Shown piece after piece: positions 11,613 through 22,680 of a DNA stretch of 64,000 nucleotides (positions are counted from its first letter, which is position 1; each line of letters starts with the position of its first letter). The stretch spans positions 7,271,501-7,335,500 of the forward strand of contig JADLSH010000393.1 of the NCBI GenBank assembly GCA_016169945.1. Direction: 5' to 3'. This DNA is from Trachythela sp. YZ-2020. Taxonomy: Eukaryota > Cnidaria > Anthozoa > Malacalcyonacea > Clavulariidae. The notes below the pieces were generated by a model. The model saw nothing but the letters and a program-made list of their open reading frames with translations, did no database searches and was not told where the DNA came from. The translations under genes and the position numbers were made by a program.

Positions 11613-12527
11613 TTAACTCTTAAACGGCGGATGGGGTCGTATACGACCCCAAAGCAGCCCTCTCACATTCTTGCCATTTTTTAGCAGGTTTGCGGGTAGA
11701 TGATATTTTGAAACCTGCAATGCATTACTGGGAGAGTAATGGCGATTCATATAAATACAAATATGGTTGTCTTGATTGAGATTTTGTGAAGTTATTTTGC
11801 TTTTTTTCATTGAAAATTTCGTGTTGATGAAATCTAATATGGTGGAAATGTTAAGAAACAGTTTCAGGGTTATTTGTTTGGATTTTAGAGAAGAAATCTG
11901 TTATAAATGACAAGGAGTTAGCTGCTCATGTCGACAGTGAACTTGGATCTGCAGAAAAATTTAAACTGTCTGATATTAGGACAAGTATTTCTGTACAGTT
12001 GTACTTGGGAATATGTAGTAAGTGTCACAATTAGATTGTATTGAATATCATACAATAGGGCAAGTAGATGTATGAACTATATGACCCCTGTAAGTCTTGT
12101 ATGATTATATATACCATATATATTGTAAACACAAAGTGTCAGTTTGTACAAATATTTATTTTTGTAAATGTGAAATTTCTGCAAAATGAAAAAAGTGGAT
12201 CGAATCGAAAAGTCCCAAATGTTTTTACAAGGTCCTCTAGTACAACTTTGTGCTACTTGTGAAATAAACAAGTTTTTTCTTGACTTACTGCAATAATCCT
12301 AAATTGTGCAATTTACAAAATTTATCATAATTCATGGAAAGTCATCATTCTGCCCCCCCTGGATACAACAAACCACCATTTTTTTCATAAACCTTATTCT
12401 ATAAGCTTTCCAAAAATGTATGGTTCGCCCTAGTTATTGCCATTCACTTCATTTTTTCCATGGTGGAAAGTAAAGGTTGCTAAATTCAACAAAAAGGCCC
12501 AAAATATTCAGTAATTAAAGAGTTGAA
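11613..12527. mobile_element. related short DNA element with AACTCTTAA-like ends
   Basis: Immediately downstream of copy 1 another segment starts ttaactcttaaacgg and ends taattaaagagttgaa, giving a similar terminal inverted repeat. Near the left end is a perfect 18-bp palindrome ggggtcgtatacgacccc (11633-11650). The interior is AT-rich and non-coding as far as I can see. It may be a sister family of copy 1; the near-tandem placement suggests a preferred target. Confidence 0.5.
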
Positions 12528-13033
12528 CAATCAATCAAATAATTCTCATAAATCCTTTCTAGATCGGATATGTCAAAAGCAAAAGATTTTTATTGGTCTG
12601 ACGGTAAAAGCGGTAAAATATACGGTAAAAGCCTGATGAGAATGGCAACTCGACTGACAAGTACGATTGGACCAGTATGATGGGAGATGACAAGAAAAAG
12701 ATTTTGTACAACTTGCCTGACACATTCGACAGAATTTGTTTGTAATTAAACTAATTATCCCCTATAGGCAATATCTTGCCTCTATAGAAAGGAAGAAACG
12801 ACCACGACTTAGTGTAACCCCGCGGGATGACGGTGAGGAGAATGTTTGACAATATGAGTTAGTCAGAATTGAAAACAAAACTGAAGGAGATGGGAGTTAA
12901 AACTCGGGTTAGGAATGTTGGAAAACTAAGACAACTTTTGAAGGATGTCATTTTTGCTGCCTCATAAAGCACAGCTACTACAGGCTGTGTGGGTATAGTA
13001 CATGTATAATAAGTGTTAGGTATAAACAATTTT
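12528..13033 (+). pseudogene. possible SAP-like remnant in otherwise empty stretch
   Basis: Around 12860-12966 the plus strand reads ELKTKLKEMGVKTRVRNVGK followed by LRQLLKDV, which resembles the SAP DNA-binding helix-turn-helix consensus. It is preceded after a stop by RPRLSVTPRDDGEEN. No start or splice structure can be assigned. Weak call; it may be an exon of a repeat-borne gene. Confidence 0.3.
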
Positions 13034-13462
13034 TTATATATTAATATTACATGCTCCTTTTACAAAATATACACTACGTTTCTCACAATAGAGTATTGGA
13101 GCCTTCTTCAGTGTCCCATCATCCCCCACCACAAAATCCTTTGACCCAGACTTGCTGAGGTATGGCCTTACTCTGACAGGAAAGTCAACAGCAAATCCCT
13201 CACCATGTTGGTTTAAAAAGTAATACCAATGTGTAGGTAAACTTGTAAACCTTTCAAAGTCATTCTTCTCCAGTAAGATGGCTCCTCTTTCATTGGCTGC
13301 TCTACCTTTGCCTCTTGAAAGGAATCTCCATACATCAAGTTGGAATGGCACATATATATGGGTATCAACCCCAGATGACTTTAGTCCCTGAAGAATGCAC
13401 GACTGGAAAGATAGACAGCATACATATAATTTACTCTCATCTGGTTGTGTGGATAAGGCCAC
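13034..13462 (-). CDS. unrecognised 3' exon, ~125 codons
   Basis: A clean minus-strand frame with coding-like composition runs from a good splice acceptor (ctatctttccag near 13400) to a stop at 13034. It contains HIYVPFQLDVWRFLSRGKG, NERGAILLEKNDFERF and HWYYFLNQHGEGFAVDFPV. I do not recognise the family. No membrane segment or signal peptide is visible. A start at 13462 would be a GTG inside the flanking MITE, so translation surely begins in an upstream exon, which is either lost or separated by the MITE. It may be the last exon of a host or repeat-borne gene. Confidence 0.45.
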   Translation of the reverse strand: MALSTQPDESKLYVCCLSFQSCILQGLKSSGVDTHIYVPFQLDVWRFLSRGKGRAANERGAILLEKNDFERFTSLPTHWYYFLNQHGEGFAVDFPVRVRPYLSKSGSKDFVVGDDGTLKKAPILYCEKRSVYFVKGACNINI

Positions 13463-13861
13463 ATAAAAAAAATTACTTGTTTAGCATCCACCTCATCAAA
13501 ATTTTTCAGGTCGGGGGGGCGGATTTTTATTTCATTTTTTAAATACATAACAATGTATATATGGCTCAAAATCCAAAACAGTAAAACGGCGGCCATTTTG
13601 AATTTTAGCTGAGGCCGGAAGTCGGAAGAGGACTGGGTGCCAGGATCAATTTGAGGTTAAGCGGAAGTGAAGCTACAGAATACGAATATTTACGATTGAA
13701 ATCATCATTTTAACATTTCCACAAGCACAAAAGCGTTGTTTTGAGAGTTTTTACACGAATTTTGAAGGCTTTTTAGAGAATAAAAAATAAAAAGTTGAGG
13801 TCGGGTGCTATGCTCAGGTCGGGCGGGGACCCTAAACAAGTAATTATTTTTATGTGGCCTA
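13456..13861. mobile_element. MITE, ~405 bp, 26-28-bp inverted ends
   Basis: The ends are aggccacataaaaa at 13456 and its inverse tttttatgtggcct ending at 13861, continuing inward to aattacttgttta. The interior is GC-rich near both ends (caggtcgggg and aggtcgggcggg). No coding capacity. It lies directly upstream (minus-strand sense) of the unrecognised exon at 13034-13462 and supplies its first few in-frame codons. The superfamily is undetermined. Confidence 0.7.
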
Positions 13862-14640
13862 ATCATAACTCCTGTGAAAAGCACAACACATAATATGTTT
13901 ACAATTTCAAACTACATTATTGCTTAGCTTGCAATTTTGTTAAAAAAGTATGCACTAAAAGATTTACTGTAGTGGGCACAAAATTAACAATACGAGTTGG
14001 CACAAAATGAACAAGGCATATTAGGCACAAATTTAAAGATGCAAAAAAAAGGAAACAGCTGATCTGCCTGATCATAATCTGAAAATTATGATATAACATG
14101 GGGGTTGACTACACTACAGGCCTTCGTTGTGGTTCTTAACCTAATCCTAACCCTAAGTGTATTGACGTCACCCACAATGAACGCCTGTGAGTTAGTCAAA
14201 TCGTATAACATGTGCCATTTACCTCAGCAAAGCCTCATTTAAATTATATTCTGGCTCCCAAGTAGATGCCACTGTTGGATAACCAACCCATTTCACTAAA
14301 TATTCTCTCTAAAATATAATTAGAATGTGCAAAATTAGTTGCTATAGAACATGGCATTTTAAGAATATTTCAGAATATGCACAACAGTAGCTTGTCCATT
14401 TCTCCTCACGACCAGCCTCTTCCTCTGCAGCAATAGCTCTATGTTCATCAGTTAATGAGATATCCTCAAAATCCATTAAATTACTGTAAATATTCAATAT
14501 TTTTTCCTAATATCCTATACTCTATAGTGGCACAACGAAATTATACCCTGGACATTTTTACATTACGTAATTTACACATAACTCCATTGGTAATTTCTAT
14601 CTATAATATACCCATTGATCGTTTATTACGTTTGGTGGAT
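13862..14640. other. no gene seen; short telomere-like tract
   Basis: AT-rich. Contains aacctaatcctaaccctaa near 14137-14155, a degenerate interstitial match to TTAGGG-type repeats. A run of related ggcacaaaat / ggcacaaatt motifs sits at 13975-14035. No coding evidence. Confidence 0.4.
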
Positions 14641-14998
14641 AATCCAAGTGAGTAGATATATACACAATTTAAGACCTCACCAGGAACGGTTGCGAAAAAT
14701 GCAACACTAGGTCCTCTGGCAGGAATTGAACCCACGGCCCTGCGATTCCGGTGCAGCGCTCCAACCAACTGAGCTACAGAGGCCAGTTGCTGAGCTGTAA
14801 CCGTAAGTTCTGTATATATAGGTTATCGGGTGTGCGGGTTGTGATAAGGTAAACTTCAAAGATTTTTTTGCACTTCACTTGGTTGAAATAGAATACTGGG
14901 TTTGGTGGATAATCCAAGTGAGTAGATATATACACAATTTAAGACCTAACCAGGAACGGTTGCGAAAAATGCAACACTAGGTCCTCTGGCAGGAATTG
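14641..14998 (-). repeat. tRNA-derived SINE-like tandem unit, first segment
   Basis: The minus strand carries a tRNA-like cloverleaf at 14712-14783: box A tagctcagttggttggagcg, a paired anticodon-stem region, box B ggttcaattcc and a complementary acceptor stem (cctctg/cagagg). The unit then continues into a ~195-bp tail and restarts at 14971, giving a 270-bp period. The second unit is cut at 14998 by the element that follows and resumes at 23944. The anticodon position reads GGA in a loop with C instead of U at position 33, so it is a SINE head rather than a working tRNA gene. Confidence 0.8.
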
Positions 14999-15004
14999 GG
15001 TTAC

Positions 15005-15164
15005 GGTTCACTAGTCCGAAGGTTCACTAGTCCGAAGGTTCACTAGTCCGAAGGTTCACTAGTCCGAAGGTTCACTAGTCCGAAGGTTCACTAGTCCGAA
15101 GGTTCACTAGTCCGAAGGTTCACTAGTCCGAAGGTCCACTACTCCGAAGGTTCACTACTCCGAA
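15005..15164. repeat. 16-bp minisatellite in left arm (10 units)
   Basis: Ten head-to-tail units of ggttcactagtccgaa. The first eight are identical; the last two vary (actactccgaa). It is the inverse of the array at 23826-23933. Confidence 0.95.
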
Positions 15165-15292
15165 ATATGCGCGTTCTGAATTGCAATTACGTGTCCTACT
15201 GGGTAGGAATATGCACGAAAGACAGTTAAGGAACAGGTTAAGGCGATAATACGGTGGCTCAGAAGGGACAATAGTCTCGCCGCTCTATTATT

Positions 15293-15645
15293 CTTCATCT
15301 TGCGACATACGTTGCTACTTACGTGGCGAGTTTCTAGTTACGTTGCGAGTTACAGTGCGAGTTACATTTGAGTTACTTTGCGAGTTACGTTGCGAGTTAC
15401 GTTGCGAGTTACGTTGCGAGTTACGTTGCGAGTTACGTTGCGACTTATGTCGCTACAAACGTGGCGAGTTTCTACTTATGTTTCTACTTACGTTGCGAGT
15501 TACGTTGGGAGTTACGTTACGACTTACGTTGCGAGTTACGTTGCGAGTTACGTTGCGAGTTACGTTGCGAGTTACGTTGCGAGTTACGTTGCGAGTTACG
15601 TTGCGACTTATGTCGCTACCTACGTGGCGAGTTTCTACTTATGTT
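15293..15645. repeat. 12-bp minisatellite with higher-order structure
   Basis: Tandem copies of ttacgttgcgag form two blocks, each terminated by a variant string (cgacttatgtcgctac then acgtggcgagtttct). The two ~170-bp blocks therefore form a higher-order duplication. Long open frames across it (RVTLRVTLRVT in one frame, ASYVASYV in another) are an artefact of a 12-bp period. It occurs only in the left arm of the foldback element, explaining why that arm is longer. Confidence 0.9.
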
Positions 15646-16199
15646 TCAAATATGTTATAGACAAATAAAATAACATTAAATCTCAAAAACTTCATTGCAA
15701 AAGCAAGTGCGAAGTATAAAAATACTCCTCGAAAAGCAGTTGAAGTTTTTTGAAAATTTCGAAACGTTTTGTGAACGTCTAAGGTTGAATGTTACAGTAA
15801 ATCAAAGCTAAAAGAGTGCACAATAGCATACTCACTTTATATAGTTGGACAATTGATAATTTTATAGTTAAAAACAAAATAAAATTTTGTACAAATTAAA
15901 ATATAAAAAATATACAATGTTGCGTGTTACCATGGTTACATTCGTCGACTCAGTACTTCATGTTACAATAACTTTTGGGAGTAAATTTTTTGGTTCAAAC
16001 TTAACTATGGTTCAAATGGGCGAGGGGTTACTGCATGCATGTATTTCTAGTATAAGAATTGTAGTTATAGTAGCTATTTGTAGAACATTAAACAATTATC
16101 AGATGAGGCTGAGCATGATATCAAGAGCCCGAGGTCAATGTTATCTGCCGAAGCGAATACAATATGCCGACCGTGGTGGGGGCCTGGGCACAACAGCGT

Positions 16200-19100
16200 C
16201 CAACAATAGCATTTTTTTAATCGATCGAAGTTCGATCTAAAAAACTATTATTCCATGCCGATGACATCACCAGCGGAATTAACGTGAGAACTACCGGATA
16301 TTGAGAATTATCCGGGGCTTTTTGACCAATTCGAAACGAGAATAGAGTTTGACTGTATAATAATAATCATTTTTAATTAACAGTTAATGAATATTGCGAT
16401 ATGCATAATTATTTAAATGTTCCCATCTCAGTGAGACAACGATGGCTTCTAATGATTATGTGTAACTGCAACATAGCATGATGTCATAAGTAACTTACCA
16501 AAATTTGATTTTTTATTAATATTAGCGAAATAAGTTACAAAACAAGAGACAACAATCCACATTTCAAAAATTCAAGCGTACAATTAACATTTCTGTCTTA
16601 AACTCCGTGTTTTTAGGTGTTTTCATACATTTTGATGTTTCTACTTTCAAGTTGTGCTAGTTTTTGTAACACATAGTTCGTTGCTATGGCAACACAAGCA
16701 TCCGAAATTCACTAAAAAACGGCCTATTGCTTCGTGTGGTTGGAAAAAATGCACGGTGACCCCCAAATCCTTTTCGTGCATTATTTTACTTACAACATAA
16801 ACTAACAATAAGCGAAATATAAAAATAGGTACGCAAAGCGTACATTTATCTGCGCCAAGTGTTGATCTATGTTTATTGTAGCAGGTGTTTTAGTCGCTGT
16901 TATATCGCTGGTGTTACTGATTTTGTGGTTGTTGAAGTTGTTATTGGAATGGTTGTAGCATAGTTGGTAGCTTCAATGAATAAAAAGGAGGCCATCCCCC
17001 ACCTTTTGAACAAATAGTTGGTAAGACAAAGCTTAGTTTATAAAAGGATATTTGTGGTAAATTGAATAAAAACTACTCAGATAACTAATTTAAGAACTTG
17101 ATCTGTGAACCGACAAAAATGCGGAAAATTTTCGATGTATTTACTTCTGAAACGTTTTCAGATTATATACTGCCTAGCGATCTTAGATAACATAATTTGC
17201 GAGGATTTGACTGTTTTAAAAAATATCATGCAGCCATATCAAATTTAACAACACCCACTAAATTTAATTGTATTTATGTTCATTACAATGAAATTTAACC
17301 ACTGAGTCTGAGGGGTTTAGACACGATGTGGAAAACAAAATATTCGATGCAGTAGCAAGACAAATTATATTTAGACGATAAAATAGCGATACGAATTGGA
17401 ATGGTGTTACAAACACGATTTTTTCAAACTATATTTCACGCCACACCCACGGTTTAATAATCATCGTGAAGTAAGAAAATATAATTACTAAATCCTTTGT
17501 AAGCTTTTAAATAATGTTCGCATTCGCTTCAATGAATATACCTTGACGCATCGGCGTTGTATGACGATCTTAAATTTATATAATTTTTCTAAGATTGAGC
17601 TAGAATTGAGCAAGTTTTAAAAATTCTATATCTGGATTTGTGATAACAATTTGCATGCACTAACCTGCGGTCGGAAGGCGACACGAAGTCAAATTTTACT
17701 TGTTAATTGAACATATTCACTATAGCAAGCCAAGTTACATATAGTCAGAATCCTTAGACGATAAGAAAGCTGAAAGCAAAATAAAATTTGAATATTTTCG
17801 GTAGAGCAAATATTTCAAGTGTACAGAATTTATCCTGCTTGAAAACCGGAATATATTCTTTTGTATTTCACGTATATTTCTTTGAAATTTGGCCAAATTT
17901 CATCAATGTTTTTGATATCGAACCACTGGCACTGATCGAAATATTCATATTCATTCACATTCGAAATACTCTTTGAAAGACGCCATCTTCTTTTAAAGCT
18001 GTTCTAGCCGGCGAACAGGTCAAATCAAAGTAATTTCACAAGAAACTGTGGTTAACTTACAGACGCGATAGCAATATATCTGCGCTAGCGCAGATACAAT
18101 AAAAATTCTGTAATGCCAATTTTTTTTTAAACGCAAAAATGTCGTTTTCTTCAATAAAATTTTTTGGGCATTACGGAATTTTTGTATTTTTGGTATAATG
18201 AAAGACTTTTGCAAATGGTGCAAAATTTGAACATGGGTCACCGGACAAAATAACGAGATATAGTAATCTATTCCCACTGCACTCCTGCTCCCATTGGCTC
18301 ACAGGCAGAGAGTTTAACAAACTGATCCCGACTTAATGAGATATCATTGTTTTATAGCCAATGTTACGCATGACTGCACCTAGAATAGCGCATTGTTTTC
18401 AAAAATGGAACTTTTTAATGACGTCGCAATTGACATGAAAATGCTATAGAACACGCGCAATGGCGCGAGCAACTGTACACGTCAAGTCAGTTTGGAAGTT
18501 CTTTGGTTAATTAATATTCCCGGGCACACAAATTGTCATGCGCGTTTATTCATAATTATAGCATAAAGCTCTATTTTTGCGATTCTTGCATTTAGGTGCA
18601 TATAGAATTTCCTGATTACTATATCGAGCCACCTTAGCATGCATTGAAATCACTTTTTGTGGCAAGTAGCAGTAATTTTTGTTGCTCGTATTACTCTGAC
18701 TTAACCAAAGTCCTAATAAACTATTCATACTTTTTCCTTAAATACAAAAGATTTTTAAAGTGAAAAAATGTATCAGTAATATTGTTAAATACCAACATCT
18801 ATACACAGTACGTAAAATAATACTAGACTTTTAATATTCAATTATGACGTATGGTACGTTAGTTTGATATGATCTAGCATGAATTGCCCTGAAACGTAGT
18901 TATTAGATGTGATACTGCATTCCAATAGCGTTCAAACATCCCGGACTCCATTAATGTAGTCGGTCTTCAATCTCCGAAGTTGATTTTCCAACCGTTGCCA
19001 GCGGCGACACCTTCGTGTGGGATGCCCGCCATTATCATGGAGTTTCAAGCTTAGAAATGAAATATGGCGGTCATTTGTGAGAGACATGTCCTTGTAAACT

Positions 19101-19950
19101 TAGAAAAATAACCTACTAAATGGGGACTCACAACTGGGCGCGTTATACAACATCTGTCATCTGTAAGAGCAACCCTTTTTTCAGTCAAGAGGAAAGATAG
19201 TCCATGTCCAGAGGTCCATGTCTATCGTCTACGCAGAAAAGTCAGTGAGTTTATAAATGTGATATACTGACCTGTGTGTCAGTAGTTCGATCGCGCAAAG
19301 AATATATATTAGTCATATTATTGCGAAATTTCGGTGATGTTAGTATATGTTACGGCTCTTATTATTATTATATATACTGCCAATAATAATGTGGTTACTG
19401 TGAGAAAAAAAGCATGAGCAACCTGACATAGGATGATATAGTAACTAGTATATCTACGACTACGAAGACATATTTCTTATTCTAACAATTTACTGTTCAA
19501 TTCAGTTATGTTCCAGTGTTAGTACAAAGCAGATAACTAAACATTTTCCTTGCGAATAAGAACAATTCAAACTGCTTATGGAATATAGGTAATCTGGAAC
19601 ATTTACAAAACTGGGGAATAACAGGAAAGACGGACTATATAAGCAATGAGGAACTTTGTATAGTATTATCCAATTGATAAACAAGTTGGAATGTAAACGT
19701 TGGGGAAGTTGTGTAGGGGACCCCTGTGTAGTTTGGTTGGCGTGTGTAAGAAGAATATCTAAAAATACGTAGTGTATGATTCGTGAAACGCTTGAGATTA
19801 TGAAGGCAGCATTTACTAAATTTTACCTAATAGAGGCGAGGCCCCATCTTGAAAAAAGGCCAGAATGAAATTTAAAGTTCTCATTTAACTGTTGACAATC
19901 TATTTCAGTGTCATATATGTTTTTCATTAAAGTTTTTCACAACGCTTTGA
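16200..19950. other. non-coding interior of the foldback element
   Basis: About 3.7 kb without a supported gene. Short open frames have no recognisable residues. A perfect 20-bp palindrome tatctgcgctagcgcagata lies at 18077-18096. If this element once had a transposase, it is not visible here. Confidence 0.5.
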
Positions 19951-19998
19951 AGTACTAGTAGGTAGCCCCCCCCCATACAGGGTAATTTTCCCGCCATA

Positions 19999-20190
19999 TG
20001 ACGTCATCATAGTAAAGTTTTTCCCCGCCATATGACGTCATCATAGTAAAGTTTTTCCCCGCCATATGACGTCATTTGCGTACGTACGGGATTAGAAGTA
20101 ATTAGTATTTGTATGACGTCATTCTGCGTACGTACGCGTGCGTGCAGATAATCTGGGAGTATAAATTGAGGAGGCAGATATCATTTAGCA
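19999..20190 (+). promoter_or_regulatory. arm-borne promoter: four CRE palindromes plus TATA box (left)
   Basis: TGACGTCA occurs at 19999-20006, 20033-20040, 20067-20074 and 20114-20121; the first three lie in a 34-bp tandem repeat. A TATA-like box tataaatt follows at 20160-20167, then a T-C-A-T-T-T initiator-like site near 20180. The downstream arm sequence would be the 5' leader of the GRF gene starting at 20251. The inverted arm repeats the arrangement, so each arm would drive transcription inward. Confidence 0.6.
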
Positions 20191-20250
20191 TATTGTTTAC
20201 ACAGCTTTCGTAGAGAGAACTTTACAAGATTTTATTGTAGTTGAGACTAA

Positions 20251-20791
20251 ATGATGAAGTGTTTGCACGGACAACGAAAAATGGGTCGTTTTGGTTCTGT
20301 GGTCAAAATCCAAGTTGTAATTTCTTTTGCTCGGAAGACGATGGTTATCTATTTGAAAAAGCCATAGCTGCCTGGAGATCTACGAATCAGTCACAGCCAC
20401 ATTGTGATGAACATCATAACTTGTAAGAATGCGTGTGGTCAAAGATATGATGAAAGAGAGTTACGGAAGACCGTTTTTCGTGTGTTCTGACAAAAAGAGT
20501 CCATGTTCATTTTGGGTATGGGGTGACGTGGTACCGGCAAATAGACCAACTTGTCATCACAGACTCGCGTGTGCATCCCGAAAAGTCAAAAAAGAAGGTG
20601 TCAACAAGGATCGTATGTTTTTCTGTTGTCCAAACGACAAGGAAAACTCATGTCGGTTTTTTGAATGGGCGCCTGACGAGCCAAACTTTAGCGTGAACTT
20701 TAGCATGCCGTCAATATATAGTTGCAACAAAGACAACTGTTTGAAAACGGAATTTATTGATGATTTAATAAACGAGTTACCAAACCTGTAA
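20251..20791 (+). pseudogene. triple GRF-type zinc-finger protein, two frameshifts
   Basis: The first ATG after the left-arm promoter (20251) opens with a C-x-H-G motif. After a frameshift near 20275 the frame continues NGSFWFCGQNPSCNFF. A second single-base shift near 20420 joins it to the frame running 20429-20791 with YGRPFFVCSDKKSPCSFWVW and DRMFFCCPNDKENSCRFFEW. Each block has the GRF zinc-finger pattern (Cys, Gly-Arg-Phe-like core, Cys, Cys-x-F-F-x-W). GRF fingers bind single-stranded or structured nucleic acid in topoisomerase III and APE2/NEIL3-type proteins; the role here is unknown. Two indels suggest decay, or assembly error given how clean the frames otherwise are. Confidence 0.7.
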
Positions 20792-21204
20792 ATTATGTAG
20801 TTTTATCACGTGTTTTATGAAAGAGTTTAATAAACGTTTACTTGACGTTATGTCTTCATTTGTTGTTGGTGTTGACATTCACAATGTATGATATGTTCAC
20901 AGCAAGGTGTTTTGGTAAGGGCGTCCCGGGGTCCCGTTCGAAGGAATTGCCAGCCATCCTTCTGCGGGCATAATTTCAGGGGTGTAGTGAAATTTTTCGT
21001 GCGGAACTGTTTTTTAAGGAAGTGTAGTTGTTCTTGTGTATAATACGGGTAGTGTGCCTCGTTTAAGAAAAAAGTAACTGATCAAACAACTTGAATGGTG
21101 CAACTGCTTTATTTTAACACAAAAAGCTATTACATTTTTAATTTGTAATTTATGAGTCAGCAGCAGCATCTTCATCAACACCATCATCATCATCATCATA
21201 GAAG

Positions 21205-21921
21205 ATACCTGTCTTCTAGCAGACGCTTGAAAATATATTTTCTCTTTCTACTGCGGAATATAAAGCTTCGTCGCGGTCGAGGAAATCTACATCTATCAAA
21301 TTATCTCTTGTCTGCATAATTGTGAGTTGGATCTTTTTTCATGTGTGACATCCACAGCAGCCGGTCTACATAAACATCTTCTAGTTCTTTTGTCAGTTTT
21401 GGAAGAAGTGCTGAAAACGATTGCCTCTTAGCTTCAACCTCACTAAAACCTTCATTTTCAATACACTCAACGTTTTCTTGAAATTCATCCAAAAGTTGCA
21501 GTTTTGCTTCATGTATCAACGTTTGCCAGGGGTCATAGTCTTCTCCATCTTCGCTGGTTTGGTGATCCCCGTCTTCGCTTTCCTCTTTGCTGTCATTTTC
21601 CTCGCTGTTCTCATTTTCTTCGCTGCTGCTCTCTTTTTCTTCGCTGTTATATTCTTCCTCGTTATCATCATCACTATCGAAAATATCGCCGTTGTGATAT
21701 TCAGAAGAGGTAGATGCCCCTTCATTGAAATTATCCATTCTAGCTCTTTTTGCTCTGGGCATAATGTCGTGGTCTTCTTCATCTGCGCAAGATGACTTGA
21801 CGTTATTCATATAAACACGTCTTTCTTCACTTGATAACCGGTGAATGTCTGCCAAATGATTGGATAGTTTGCAAAGGTTTTTCTTTCCGCACAGAGGACA
21901 GTCTTTACGCGTTCGTGGCAT
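21205..21921 (-). pseudogene. zinc-finger/acidic protein of unknown function, C-terminus frameshifted
   Basis: The frame from 21921 to 21301 starts MPRTRKDCPLCGKKNLCKLS and continues NHLADIHRLSSEERR: a C2H2-like finger (Cys-x2-Cys ... His-x4-His). A basic patch (PRAKRARMD) could be a nuclear signal. Residues ~75-125 are a Ser/Glu/Asp-rich acidic tract. The C-terminal domain ends LLWMSHMKKDPTHN. Related animal proteins, as I remember them, go on with a DEA...KRK...LL motif; the matching stretch occurs here after the stop in two other frames down to about 21205 (FLDRDEALYSAV and RKRKYIFKRLLEDR). The copy thus has two late frameshifts. It would be transcribed from the right arm promoter. I do not know its function. 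Confidence 0.6.
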
Positions 21922-22215
21922 GGAGCGAAATGACTTCTCTTTTCAGGGTACACAGTTTTTAATGATTATGTCGAACAAACAAGTCCTTGAAAAAGCCTGT
22001 AGACGTGTCCTTACGTTCCGTAAGACTGTTCCATGGCGATACCTGTACATTTTGTCAAACGGGACCCCAGGACGTCGCTACGGCACATATTTTAACGCGT
22101 CCCGTAAGACTGTTCCATGGCAAGACCTACACAATTGTGACGTCACTACAAAAAGTGATTAGCTTGAAAAAATGGGTTACATAAAGCGCCCTCCGCAGTT
22201 TTATCTCATTCTGTG

Positions 22216-22471
22216 TTATAGCTTGGTGCTGTGAACATCTCTTCGAAAATATCTAGCTTTACTTGACAATATGCAAGCTTTGGGTCTTTTTTCTCGACGT
22301 GCTATTCTTGGTCGATCCAATAAGAGTACTGTAGTCTTGGAGAAGATTGCTAAAGAAAAGTCGCTGAACAGAACTGGCACTGTTAACTTTAACAAGTATG
22401 GAAAGCAGGATGGTGTTGGTTTCTCGCCATGCAGTGACAAGTTCTCTCGCGAAACGTTAAATATCCAGTAA
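22216..22471. other. overlapping open frames on both strands, unassigned
   Basis: The plus strand has a 66-codon frame (22271-22471, beginning MQALGLFSRRAILGRSNKST) and the minus strand a 74-codon frame over the same bases. Both have plausible composition and neither is recognised. The minus strand would be the leader of the transcript from the right arm; the plus strand would be outward-directed and has no obvious promoter. I cannot decide which, if either, is coding. Confidence 0.3.
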
Positions 22472-22525
22472 AGTTCTCTCTACGATAGCTGTGTAAACAA
22501 TATGCTAAATAATATCTGCCTCCTC

Positions 22526-22680
22526 AATGTATACTCCCAGATTATCTGTACGTACGCTCTGTACGCACGCGTACGTACGCAAAATGACGTCACCCGAATA
22601 CTAATTACTTCTAATCCCGTACGTACGCAAATGACGTCATATGGCGGGAAAATTACGATGGATGTACGTTGCTGACGTCA
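22526..22680 (-). promoter_or_regulatory. arm-borne promoter: three CRE palindromes plus TATA-like box (right)
   Basis: TGACGTCA occurs at 22584-22591, 22632-22639 and 22673-22680, and a TATA-like box (tatacatt on the minus strand) at 22526-22533, in the same order as in the left arm. The TATA box differs from the left (tataaatt) by one base. It faces the zinc-finger gene at 21921. Confidence 0.6.

Noticed and set aside
14712..14783. Functional tRNA gene
   Set aside because: Cloverleaf-like but with C33, mismatched acceptor end, and embedded in a repeated SINE unit present many times; no single-copy tRNA context.
15005..15164. Regular 16-bp repeats resembling a CRISPR array
   Set aside because: Units are contiguous without spacers, the genome is eukaryotic, and the inverse array marks the other transposon arm.
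15343..15673. Three overlapping ~100-codon plus-strand frames with RVTLRVT, ASYVASYV and CELRCEL repeats
   Set aside because: They are translations of a 12-bp minisatellite, which keeps all frames open; not genes.
21421..21795. Plus-strand 124-codon hydrophobic frame
   Set aside because: Antisense of the acidic Ser/Glu tract of the minus-strand zinc-finger gene.
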